Source: UBA9339 sp964535195 (GTDB lineage: Bacteria > Pseudomonadota > Gammaproteobacteria > UBA9339). From it: DNA of 8,228 bases. Shown here in pieces: positions 1 to 5,856 of the stretch. The translations under genes and the position numbers were made by a program. The DNA is taken from contig CAZHSI010000030.1 in assembly GCA_964535195.1 (NCBI GenBank), positions 1-8,228 on the forward strand, in the 5' to 3' direction. Numbering within the stretch: the stretch's first letter is position 1; the number at the start of each line of letters is the position of its first letter. The notes below the pieces were generated by a model. It made no database searches and was not told the DNA's origin. It saw only the letters and a program-made list of their open reading frames with translations.

Positions 1-55
1 GATTTAGCTGCCTGATATATGGTAAGTGTCAGATTAAGTTTTGACTATTACACCT
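1..55. repeat. Left terminal inverted repeat, probable edge of a flanking insertion sequence
   Basis: The first 55 bases are the exact reverse complement of bases 8174-8228, and the match stops at base 56. A core such as GTCAGATTAAGTTTTGAC looks like a transposase-binding IS end, with the body of the element lying outside the window. A length of exactly 55 also equals a common assembler k-mer, so this is best read as a contig stopping where it enters a repeat present in both orientations. I cannot name the IS family. Confidence 0.85.
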
Positions 56-64
56 CACTTTGTT

Positions 65-301
65 TTACGATACAATACAACCATTAGGATCCCACGTGGC
101 GTAAGAACCATCCGAATTTCGGCAGACCCAGCCCCCTGGATACCCTCCACAATGGCCAATCGCACAGTCACGCGCGCTATCTACCCACCGTCCGCTCGTC
201 CAGTAATTGGCGCCAAAAATTGGTGTAGCAAAACAACTGCAATAGCAACTACCGCCAGCTATTTGAGCAATCGAATTTATATCTAAACAGGTTAAGCTCA
301 T
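65..301 (-). CDS. Cysteine-rich small protein 1 (78 aa), putative GG-leader secreted peptide
   Basis: No known family is recognised. The product has 8 Cys in 78 residues. Its N-terminal 17 residues end in Ala-Gly-Gly, with hydrophobic Ile, Ile and Leu at positions -4, -7 and -12 from the Gly-Gly; this is the spacing known for double-glycine leaders. Right after it comes SCYCSC, then a Trp/Gly-rich loop, DCAIGHC (C-x3-C) and two further Cys near the end (WVC and NGC). The same order occurs in the proteins at 428-691, 1044-1304 and 4854-5132, which supports it as a real gene. ATG at 299-301 has only a weak purine-rich ribosome site (GAAGAGAG). The stop lies 10 bases from the terminal repeat, so this is the last member of the array before the flanking IS. 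Secretion and disulfide bonding are inferred. Confidence 0.7.
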   Translation of the reverse strand: MSLTCLDINSIAQIAGGSCYCSCFATPIFGANYWTSGRWVDSARDCAIGHCGGYPGGWVCRNSDGSYATWDPNGCIVS

Positions 302-427
302 AGATTCTCTCTTCTTAAGTTATAATTTACTAATACTAAATAGAACGTGTTTAACTAATTTTGCGACGAATCCTTTTGGTTTGATACTAAATAACCTTAA
401 AACGAACATGATTCTAATGCAATATCA

Positions 428-691
428 TCATGGCCCATGGTAGTCATAAATATAGTAGTCCGCATCACGTAGCTGTTCGGCAGTGTAACAGGTACCTCTA
501 GCACAAAAAGCCCGGTATTCTGTATCCTCTCGTTCAACACAACATATATTTCTACATTCATCAACAGAAGTTACAGTTCTCACTGCAACCCATTCACTTT
601 TTTCAAATTTACAATAACATGTAATAAAATCACCACCAGAAGTAACACTTATTTCATGCTCAGATAGAACCACACCAATATATTTTTTCAA
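428..691 (-). CDS. Cysteine-rich small protein 2 (87 aa), putative GG-leader secreted peptide
   Basis: No known family is recognised. The N-terminal 20 residues contain LSEHEISVTSGG, which fits the classic double-glycine leader pattern (L-S-x-x-E-L-x-x-I-x-G-G) closely except for Thr at -4. The rest has 7 Cys: TCYC, then DECRNICC (C-x3-C followed by an extra Cys), then FCARGTC, ending in a Tyr/Asp-rich tail (YYIYDYHGP) without Cys. The start is TTG at 689-691. It is chosen because a good ribosome site, GAGGTG (696-701), sits 4 bases upstream and the leader pattern begins just after it. The gene ends in two consecutive TGA codons. It lies 126 bases upstream of protein 1 on the same strand. Function as a bacteriocin, toxin or signalling peptide is inference. 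Confidence 0.72.
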   Translation of the reverse strand: MKKYIGVVLSEHEISVTSGGDFITCYCKFEKSEWVAVRTVTSVDECRNICCVEREDTEYRAFCARGTCYTAEQLRDADYYIYDYHGP

Positions 692-1043
692 ATTTCACCT
701 CTTTAATTAGGTACAATCCATAGTAATTCATTAACCAGAAAATCTTCGGATATTAACACGTCACCACCTATAATGTTTTCATATTTTGCTTCTTAAATTA
801 TATAAACAATCTCATATTGTATCTTAATAAATTAGTATTGTGACTCATATCATAAAGCCAAGAAAATTAATATCTATACTTAACTTACGTGAGCTAAATT
901 TTATACCCAGTATTTGCAAGTTCAAATTTGAAATCCCTATTTTTGTCTTTTCTTCCACACTGGACCCCTATAATACTGATATTTGATTAGCACGGTACTA
1001 GCTAGCTCCTCGTGGCATATAGTGAGGATGTCCTAAGACCCAT
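692..1043. other. 352-base gap between peptide genes, no gene supported
   Basis: AT-rich spacer between peptide genes 2 and 3. Apart from the ribosome site of gene 2 at 696-701, no ORF here shows family features, Cys pattern or good start context. An 18-codon minus-strand ORF starting at a GTG after GAGGAG (near 1006-1011) exists but has no support. The spacer contains CTAGCTAGCTCCTC (998-1011), which recurs exactly at 2112-2125 inside the IS6 element. No terminator with a T-run was seen. Confidence 0.5.
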
Positions 1044-1304
1044 TTAAAGAAGAGTACATGCATATGAAGTCCAGCTACAATACCCAGAATCTCCGCTATA
1101 TTCCCACTCATCAGCACCCTGGTGCTCACAACAAATTATTTTGCATGCATCTTTAGAATTACATTCACCCCCGCTTGTATAAACGGTCTCCCTACTGTCT
1201 AAACAGCGAGGATCTCTATTTGGTTTTAGGTAACTTCTACTACAGGAACAACGTCCTGTTCCAGAAACAAAAAAATACAAATTAGCAGGTAACGCTTGAA
1301 TCAT
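1044..1304 (-). CDS. Cysteine-rich small protein 3 (86 aa), putative secreted peptide
   Basis: Third member of the small Cys-rich set, with 9 Cys in 86 residues. The N-terminal stretch (MIQALPANLYFFVSGTG) is more hydrophobic than in the others and ends in GTG rather than GG, so it could act as a degenerate leader or a short secretion signal. It is followed by RCSCS (C-x-C), a long loop with two extra Cys, KDACKIICC (C-x3-C plus a second Cys, as in protein 2) and YCSWTSYAC near the end. ATG at 1302-1304 is well supported by AAGGAG (1314-1319) 9 bases upstream. It is the first small gene downstream of the IS6 insertion and may be transcribed from the hybrid promoter at 1338-1367. The biochemical role is unknown. 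Confidence 0.72.
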   Translation of the reverse strand: MIQALPANLYFFVSGTGRCSCSRSYLKPNRDPRCLDSRETVYTSGGECNSKDACKIICCEHQGADEWEYSGDSGYCSWTSYACTLL

Positions 1305-1337
1305 AAAACATTTCTCCTTAATTAAAAATTAAATTAT

Positions 1338-1367
1338 TTTATAACAGTAAATTAGGTTCTGTCGCAA
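1338..1367 (-). promoter_or_regulatory. Possible IS6-derived hybrid promoter for peptide genes 3-2-1
   Basis: Reading outward on the minus strand from the IS6 end, the inverted repeat supplies TTGCGA (1362-1367). After 18 bases the flanking DNA supplies TATAAA (1338-1343). This mirrors the known behaviour of IS26/IS6 ends, whose TTGCAA -35 box forms hybrid promoters with adjacent -10 sequences. Predicted transcription would begin just upstream of the ribosome site of peptide gene 3. Confidence 0.45.
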
Positions 1368-1371
1368 TCTT
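1355..1371. repeat. IS6 inverted repeat (3' end of transposase side)
   Basis: GGTTCTGTCGCAATCTT pairs with the reverse complement of 2164-2180 with one mismatch. It marks the left edge of the IS6-family element. Confidence 0.85.
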
Positions 1372-1416
1372 CAGTATAAACTAAATTTTTTATATACGCA
1401 TTTCTGCTGGACACAA

Positions 1417-2109
1417 TTATGCTGCTAACGAACAAAACTGTTGCCAAACAGGCATATTAGCAGCAGCTACCATCTGTCCTTTTCTAAGCATGTGATGTAG
1501 TTCAACCCCTGCAATTGTGGCCTTTGCTGAAGCAAAAGATTTAAATCCAAGCATCGGTTTTATAATGCGCTTTATGTGGCGATGATCTTGCTCCACAATA
1601 TTATTCAGGTATTTTATTTGCCGAATAGTCATAAACAAAAAGCACAATTTACCCATAAAAAATAGCTCATTCAACTGTTCTAATGCTGGATTGTTGGCGC
1701 CGCTTTTATCAATCGTTACTGTATGCGGAAAACCATTGGAGCCGATTGCTTGTTGGAAAAATCTCAGTACTGCTTTACGATCTCGTTTAGCTGAAAACAT
1801 AAAATCAACAGTATCTCCTTCTTTATCTACCGCACGATAAAGGAAGCCTCATTTGCCGCTATTTTTTAAATAGGTTTCATCCATCCGCCAACTCATGCCA
1901 ACAGGACGTTTGTGCTTTTTTCGAAACTCATTCTCGAGCAATGGCGCATATTCTAATACCCATCGATTAACCGTTGCATGATCAACTAGTATCCCGCGCT
2001 CTCTCAGCATCTCTTCAATATATCGGCAGCTTAGAGAACAATCTACATACCAACGCACATCCATCAAAATTAATGTTTTATCAAAATGCTTACCTTTGAA
2101 ACTAATCAT
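1417..2109 (-). pseudogene. IS6-family DDE transposase with in-frame TGA
   Basis: Read through, the frame gives about 230 residues, the normal IS6 transposase length. It starts with the family-typical FKGKHF and a helix-turn-helix region (DHATVNRWV), then the catalytic residues: Asp77 in MDETY, an Asp near position 134 in TIDKSGAN, and Glu near 173 in NIVEQDHRHIKR. The C-terminal LGFKS and the RKGQ motif are also present. Codon 87 is TGA (1849-1851), where related proteins have Trp before the (F/Y)LYRAVD motif, so a TGG to TGA change is the simplest reading. Everything downstream stays in frame, so decay is recent. Two separate ORFs result, 2109-1849 and, from an internal Met, 1800-1417. Transposition would need activity supplied by another copy. 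Confidence 0.9.
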
Positions 2110-2163
2110 ACCTAGCTAGCTCCTCTCTCCAACTTTATTGGAGCATTCTAGCTTTTTAACACA

Positions 2164-2180
2164 AAGCTTGCGACAGAACC
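2164..2180. repeat. IS6 inverted repeat (5' side of transposase)
   Basis: The reverse complement reads GGTTCTGTCGCAAGCTT, matching 1355-1371 at 16 of 17 positions. It lies 12 bases downstream of the ABC transporter stop codon, so the insertion just spared that gene. Confidence 0.85.
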
Positions 2181-2192
2181 CCATAAATACCT

Positions 2193-4694
2193 CTATTGGT
2201 TTCTAACAGTTATCTCTTGTAAAACTATCTGCTTATTATCAAATTTTAACTCAGCATCATAAAATCCATAGTTATTATCCCTAGCATGATGGTCTACCAC
2301 CAAAATTAATGTATTCGGCAGATGTTTTTTTAACATCTGTTGTACTACTATAACCGACCTTTGTTCGAGACCATTAAATATCTCATCTAAAATTAGAATA
2401 TCGGGTTCCCTCAGAATAGCCGAGACTATAGTTACCTTTTTCTTTTCTCCACCACTAAGATAAGTATGCCAATCTTTTTTACTGTCTAAAGTTAATACCT
2501 CTTCTTTATCGTTCTTTGCAGCTTTACTCTGCTGATCAGAGCCACTAAACGCATACAAACCAATCTCGGTTAATAGCTGCTTTGCCTCTTGCCTTCTACC
2601 ATCATTGAACGCAGTATCGTTCGGCATTTTCTCTGGGTATAATACCACCTCATACAAGCTGGCCTTTAGTGGAAAATAATCCTGCTGGCTTAGCATTACT
2701 ATCTTGGGATAGTCGCCTTTTACTTTAGGATAATAAATAACTCCTGTACCATAGACATTATTTTCTTTAATTCCTTTAATCTTAGATAATAGGCTAGTTT
2801 TGCCACAACCAGATTCCCCAGTAATGGCATAGACTTTACCAAGTGGTAGCTCTAGGTCTTTTATGGCTACTAATAATCGGCTGTCCACTCCAACTTCGAG
2901 ATTATTCAGTTTTAAAGAGTCTTGATCATGAGTTTTACGAACAACATGATCCAGTGGATTTAATGCTTTATGAATCTTTCCTTCTAAAATAACCATCCTA
3001 TCTAAGGATTGTCTTATATATACCATATCTTGAGCAGTGCGGCTTGACCAGGATAATAAATTAGACACCTGCCAACTGGCTATCTGTACCTTGTTTCTAT
3101 TACTAAACGGAATTCCTCCTTTATGCACTTCATTGGCAGTTAAATAGTAGTTAAACATGTAATCGGTAGTTCCTAGTATCGACCACCAGATTTGATTAGC
3201 AATACCCCATATTTTTTGGGCTCCCTCAAGTTCTCTAATACTGGTAGTAATACTAGCTATCTTATCTCTGGTAACATCTACCCCATCTCTTTCGGTTATC
3301 GTTCTGATATTTTCCATATCGTGCTTCATGGTAGTTACTAGTTCAGAATCTAGTGCTGTTATTTTTTCTCCATAAAACCTTCGTTGTGAGGCTAAATACT
3401 CTGCGACAAACGCCAAAGCTTTATTATAGAGAGTAGAGTAAACAAAGATATTGGGAGAGTTAACTATTATTATGCCTACTCCATAAGCTCCATTAATTGA
3501 AGTTGAAACAGCACCGGTAATCAAACTACTACCGGAACCTACCACTGTCGAAATATCTGACTTTAGATTATCCATAAGGACGGTAGCGTTAGGGTCATGA
3601 GATAATCGAAGTGGTGCTTCTCCTGAAAACAATTCGGTTCTGATCTTATCCTCTAATACAAATCTTAGTTTCTTATCAAAGTAATCATCTACACTACTAG
3701 CCACGGTCTGTCCTATCGCATACGGAAACAAAAAGATGGCAAAATTAGTTAACTCTTTCCCAAAGTTATTCCATGCTTGTCCTGTGGGTTTATTCAACCG
3801 CTCAAAGTTATAGGTTAAAGCTTGTTGATAGTCCATAACCTTTAGAGAGAGGAATTGGGTTAAAAACTGACTGCCTACTAGAGATAAAGCATGTTCCTCA
3901 AGGTGACTATCTAGTTGCTCTTTAGGTATAAACCTATTATAGGTAACATATAATTCATTGGCTGCTTTTACTGGGGCCAAAAAATCATCGATAATCTCTT
4001 TTTCATAATTAGCTGCTATTACTCCAAGTAACATTCCAATACTATTAGCTACTGGAGGGTTAAAATATCCTAATAAATTTGTCGCTGACATCCCTACTGC
4101 ACCAAATGTCATATAGTGTTTACTATAGTATTCATTCGTTAAGGTACTAGATAATAACGCCTCATCCAATATCCCAACCATTAATCCGGTTCCATAGGCT
4201 CCAGATATTGAGTTCCCGGCAAGGGCTCCTACTATAGGTGCTACCATGCCGTGATGTTCGTTTAGCATTCCAGACGGTAGTAATACACCCAAAGTTACTC
4301 CACCAATATCAGATACTAAAGATGGTTTAATCATATGCCCCGTAGCTGAGCCAAATACTCCCCAAGTTAAATAGTGCTTATCGGCATAGCCAAAGTACAT
4401 TGCAAGCTCATCGATAATTCCAGCTAATCCACCAAAAGCACCGCATTTGGAGCCACATCTTATTGTTCCAGCAACCATACTAGATAGTGGAGCAAGCAAA
4501 TATTCATGGTTATATACAAACTTATATACTGCGTTATATGTTTTACCAAAAGCTGAGCTTGATTCAACAATGTTCTTTGGTTCTTGCTCATAAGCAAAAC
4601 CTAAACTAGGCAATAATATTGCTAGGAGAAGCAAGAATCTAAAATATTTTTTATTTATATCTAATATCTTCACTTTATTTCTCTTATTATTCAT
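2193..4694 (-). CDS. ABC transporter, fused membrane and ATPase domains (SbmA/YddA-like), candidate peptide exporter
   Basis: An 833-residue inner-membrane ABC protein. Residues 1-34 look like a signal peptide or first membrane helix (LLLLAILLPSLGFA). Residues 68-226 hold two related Gly-rich hydrophobic modules (68-139 and 152-226, each with AP..., a Gly-rich run, (I/L)DE, KHY-x-T and a final LGV segment). Residues about 310-575 resemble the ABC_membrane_2 permease of SbmA/BacA and YddA transporters (for example DPNATVLMDN at 367-376). The ATPase follows: Walker A GESGCGKT 626-633, Q-loop near 670, signature LSGGE 746-750, Walker B ILILDE 766-771 and H-loop DHH 801-803, all intact. The usual SALD D-loop is replaced by NGLE. 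There is no C39 peptidase domain. ATG has AAGG 9 bases upstream and overlaps the end of a recombinase-like remnant by 8 bases. Flanking Cys-rich peptide genes suggest they are its cargo, which is inference. Confidence 0.82.
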   Translation of the reverse strand: MNNKRNKVKILDINKKYFRFLLLLAILLPSLGFAYEQEPKNIVESSSAFGKTYNAVYKFVYNHEYLLAPLSSMVAGTIRCGSKCGAFGGLAGIIDELAMYFGYADKHYLTWGVFGSATGHMIKPSLVSDIGGVTLGVLLPSGMLNEHHGMVAPIVGALAGNSISGAYGTGLMVGILDEALLSSTLTNEYYSKHYMTFGAVGMSATNLLGYFNPPVANSIGMLLGVIAANYEKEIIDDFLAPVKAANELYVTYNRFIPKEQLDSHLEEHALSLVGSQFLTQFLSLKVMDYQQALTYNFERLNKPTGQAWNNFGKELTNFAIFLFPYAIGQTVASSVDDYFDKKLRFVLEDKIRTELFSGEAPLRLSHDPNATVLMDNLKSDISTVVGSGSSLITGAVSTSINGAYGVGIIIVNSPNIFVYSTLYNKALAFVAEYLASQRRFYGEKITALDSELVTTMKHDMENIRTITERDGVDVTRDKIASITTSIRELEGAQKIWGIANQIWWSILGTTDYMFNYYLTANEVHKGGIPFSNRNKVQIASWQVSNLLSWSSRTAQDMVYIRQSLDRMVILEGKIHKALNPLDHVVRKTHDQDSLKLNNLEVGVDSRLLVAIKDLELPLGKVYAITGESGCGKTSLLSKIKGIKENNVYGTGVIYYPKVKGDYPKIVMLSQQDYFPLKASLYEVVLYPEKMPNDTAFNDGRRQEAKQLLTEIGLYAFSGSDQQSKAAKNDKEEVLTLDSKKDWHTYLSGGEKKKVTIVSAILREPDILILDEIFNGLEQRSVIVVQQMLKKHLPNTLILVVDHHARDNNYGFYDAELKFDNKQIVLQEITVRNQ

Positions 4695-4839
4695 TACTAA
4701 TTACCTTGTTCCGCGCAGATTTCGCTCTGGCTTGTAACTCAACATCAATATACCTGTCAATAATTGCCCCAGAATTATGGCCAGCATTATCTCTAACATG
4801 TTCTATTTTTGGAGGGTCTTGTAAGACCCTCCAAATGAA
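4687..4839 (-). pseudogene. C-terminal remnant of recombinase-like protein, copy A
   Basis: A 50-residue open stretch with no good start, running into the first codons of the ABC gene. Its last 36 residues closely match the fragment at 6859-6999: both have RD-x-AGH-x-SGA-x2-DRYI-x-VELQARAKSAR. The GH-x-S…Y spacing (His to Tyr = 9) equals the C-terminal box of tyrosine recombinases (LGHxS…TxxxY), so a truncated integrase is my best guess. The rest of such an enzyme is absent and I could be wrong. Synonymous differences between the two copies show the protein was under selection before truncation. Confidence 0.5.
4808..4835. repeat. Perfect 28-base palindrome between peptide gene 4 and the ABC gene
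   Basis: TTTGGAGGGTCTT is followed by a 2-base centre and its exact reverse complement, giving a GC-rich stem of up to 13 pairs. Neither strand has a T-run after the stem (the minus strand continues with AAAAATAG), so it is not a standard intrinsic terminator. Its place directly after the peptide gene and before the transporter would suit an mRNA-stabilising or attenuating hairpin. Confidence 0.75.
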
Positions 4840-4853
4840 TCAACTAAATTTTT

Positions 4854-5132
4854 TTAATGCCATTCTAATGTAGGCATTTGTCCACCATGTTCTATTAATC
4901 GCCTAGCATTTTCAAGAGCTCTCTGAAAATCTTTATCCTTATATTGAGGTAAACAACTATGAAAATACCAGGAATGGGATCCCCTAAGACTTTCACATGT
5001 ATTCTCGCATACACCAGCTCCACTTACTAAACCTACATCACGTTTAGATGGATTGGCACGACAGGTACAGAAACACTCGCAGGCCCCACCTGTAACGTTT
5101 AATACGTCAGCGCTTGTGCAATTTACTATCAT
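4854..5132 (-). CDS. Cysteine-rich small protein 4 (92 aa), putative GG-leader secreted peptide
   Basis: Member of the Cys-rich set upstream of the ABC transporter, with 8 Cys in 92 residues. The 16-residue leader-like start ends in NVTGG (Val at -4 and -7) and is followed at once by ACECFCTC, a cluster of four alternating Cys. VCENTC (C-x3-C) and HSC then keep the family spacing. It differs in carrying a Cys-free C-terminal extension (about residues 62-92) that looks like a charged amphipathic helix and contains another GG. ATG at 5130-5132 has a strong ribosome site, GGAGGT (5138-5143), 5 bases upstream, the best in the window. It is likely first in the operon with the transporter, which begins 160 bases downstream past a strong palindrome. 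Role unknown; secreted peptide inferred. Confidence 0.75.
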   Translation of the reverse strand: MIVNCTSADVLNVTGGACECFCTCRANPSKRDVGLVSGAGVCENTCESLRGSHSWYFHSCLPQYKDKDFQRALENARRLIEHGGQMPTLEWH

Positions 5133-5167
5133 AGATTACCTCCGATAAATTTTATTTAAAATATGGA

Positions 5168-5173
5168 ATTATA
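5168..5173 (-). promoter_or_regulatory. Possible -10 box for peptide gene 4
   Basis: A perfect TATAAT on the minus strand lies about 35 bases upstream of the start of peptide gene 4, at the edge of the degraded IS. No convincing -35 box at normal spacing was found (TTGATT lies only 13 bases upstream), so this is tentative. Confidence 0.3.
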
Positions 5174-5183
5174 ATACTCCCCA
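5170..5183. repeat. IS end sequence, copy 1 of 14-base direct repeat
   Basis: TATAATACTCCCCA is repeated exactly at 5492-5505. Here it forms the outer end of the degraded IS, only 4 bases beyond the stop codon of its transposase remnant. Confidence 0.7.
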
Positions 5184-5187
5184 TTAA

Positions 5188-5421
5188 TCAAGCGGCAGCT
5201 AAGAGAATTTTCTCCAGCTCTTGTTTTTCAAAAGTAGTCGGGATTTTGTATTTTAACGATGAGTGTAAATATTCGTTGTTATAATACTCAACCCAACTAT
5301 CCAATTTAACAAAAAAATCTTGCGGGCTTCGCCACTCATTAACCCACACTAATTCTTCCTTTCTTTTGAAAACCCAACCTTGGGATACTGTAATTACAAT
5401 TACCCCCGCTGTTGGTAGGCA
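5188..5421 (-). pseudogene. C-terminal remnant of IS3-type (rve-fold) transposase
   Basis: A 77-residue open stretch whose last ~60 residues (VWVNEWRSPQDF…LDSWVEYYNNEYLHSSLKY…P…FE) match the end of IS3/IS481-superfamily transposases: the region after the catalytic Glu, with the W-x2-YYN-x2-Y-x-HSSL-x-Y-x3-P signature. The first ~17 residues do not look like transposase and probably read through the truncation junction. The DDE core is missing, so it is dead. It differs from the intact element at 5497-6880 and runs in the opposite direction, so it belongs to another insertion whose front half was lost. Confidence 0.75.
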
Positions 5422-5425
5422 TTAT

Positions 5426-5453
5426 TTGACTACAGCTCCAATAAATATACAAT
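5426..5453 (+). promoter_or_regulatory. Candidate sigma70-type promoter reading into the IS3 element
   Basis: TTGACT (5426-5431) and TACAAT (5448-5453) are separated by 16 bases, close to the consensus arrangement. It lies between the transposase remnant and the left end of the intact IS3 element, so it could feed orfA and orfB. AT-rich DNA gives many such matches by chance. Confidence 0.25.
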
Positions 5454-5491
5454 TACGTATTTTACGGCATCGATTAATGTTAATTTAATAA

Positions 5492-5505
5492 TATAATACT
5501 CCCCA
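5492..5505. repeat. IS end sequence, copy 2 of 14-base direct repeat
   Basis: TATAATACTCCCCA, identical to 5170-5183. It contains the left inverted repeat of the intact IS3 element preceded by TATAA, so either both elements share a longer end or both inserted next to the same sequence. Confidence 0.65.
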
Positions 5506-5571
5506 GCTTTCGGACCACTGAAATAGGCATAAAAAAGTGTTAAATTTATGTCAATTTAAGTGGAGAAAAAA

Positions 5572-5856
5572 ATGAGTGTTAAACATAAAAATTATGCTGC
5601 GGATTTTAAGGTAAGAGTAGCATTGGATGCCATAAAAGGTGAAATGACAATAAATCAAATCACTACTAAATATAGCATACACTTTACGCAAATTGTTCGC
5701 TGGAAACAGCAGGCATTAGAAGCAATAAAAAAAGTTTTTTGTGGTAAGGGAAATGCCACTGAAAAAAATGAACAAATGCTTATTGAACAATTATACAAAC
5801 AAATTGGTGAAATGAAGGTAGAGCTGGATTTTCTAAAAAAAAGTGTTTGGCAATAA
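5572..5856 (+). CDS. IS3-family transposase OrfA (helix-turn-helix protein)
   Basis: A 94-residue DNA-binding subunit that recognises the IS ends. The N-terminal half has the IS3 OrfA helix-turn-helix (YAADFKVRVALDAIKG, then TINQITTKYSIHFTQIVRWK). The C-terminal half is a leucine/isoleucine-rich coiled coil (EQMLIEQLYKQIGEMKVELDFL), which in this family mediates oligomerisation. I prefer ATG at 5572, with GGAG (5562-5565) 6 bases upstream, over the in-frame GTG at 5560. The frame ends at 5856, 10 bases inside orfB. A run of eight A followed by G lies just before the end, so a -1 shift would make the OrfAB fusion transposase. The length and all expected motifs look intact. Confidence 0.9.
   Translation: MSVKHKNYAADFKVRVALDAIKGEMTINQITTKYSIHFTQIVRWKQQALEAIKKVFCGKGNATEKNEQMLIEQLYKQIGEMKVELDFLKKSVWQ
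5835..5843 (+). promoter_or_regulatory. Programmed -1 frameshift site between orfA and orfB
   Basis: AAAAAAAAG in the last codons of orfA (CTA AAA AAA AGT) matches the A-rich slippery sites IS3-family elements use to make the OrfAB transposase. Slipping back one base leads directly into the orfB frame with no stop. Confidence 0.75.

Larger units (their letters stand above)
1355..2180 (-). mobile_element. IS6-family insertion sequence, about 826 bp, transposase disrupted
   Basis: The boundaries are set by inverted repeats at 1355-1371 and 2164-2180, which match at 16 of 17 positions (outer core GGTTCTGTCGCAA), the form expected for IS6/IS26/IS240-type ends. The size is typical of the family. 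The single transposase frame runs on the minus strand and carries a nonsense codon. No 8-bp target duplication is evident: the flanks read GTAAATTA on the left and CCATAAAT on the right. This suggests rearrangement, or decay since insertion. The element sits between the ABC transporter gene and the three downstream peptide genes. A small hairpin (CTCCAA/TTGGAG, 2127-2143) lies in the transposase leader. Confidence 0.9.

Noticed and set aside
41..286. Plus-strand 81-codon ORF over the first peptide gene
   Set aside because: It is the antisense shadow of cysteine-rich protein 1; it has no ribosome site and no family features, while the minus-strand frame shares the Cys layout of three other genes.
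1849..1851. TGA read as tryptophan (genetic code 4)
   Set aside because: The ABC transporter, rdgC and the IS3 genes use only TGG for Trp over many codons with no internal TGA, and peptide gene 2 ends in TGA TGA. A simple nonsense mutation fits better.
2193..4694. Transporter as a C39 peptidase-containing bacteriocin exporter (PCAT)
   Set aside because: The N-terminus is a signal-like helix followed by Gly-rich membrane modules; no Cys-His peptidase motif precedes the permease.
4808..4835. Palindrome called as an intrinsic terminator
   Set aside because: Neither strand has a T-run after the stem, so I list it only as a palindrome.
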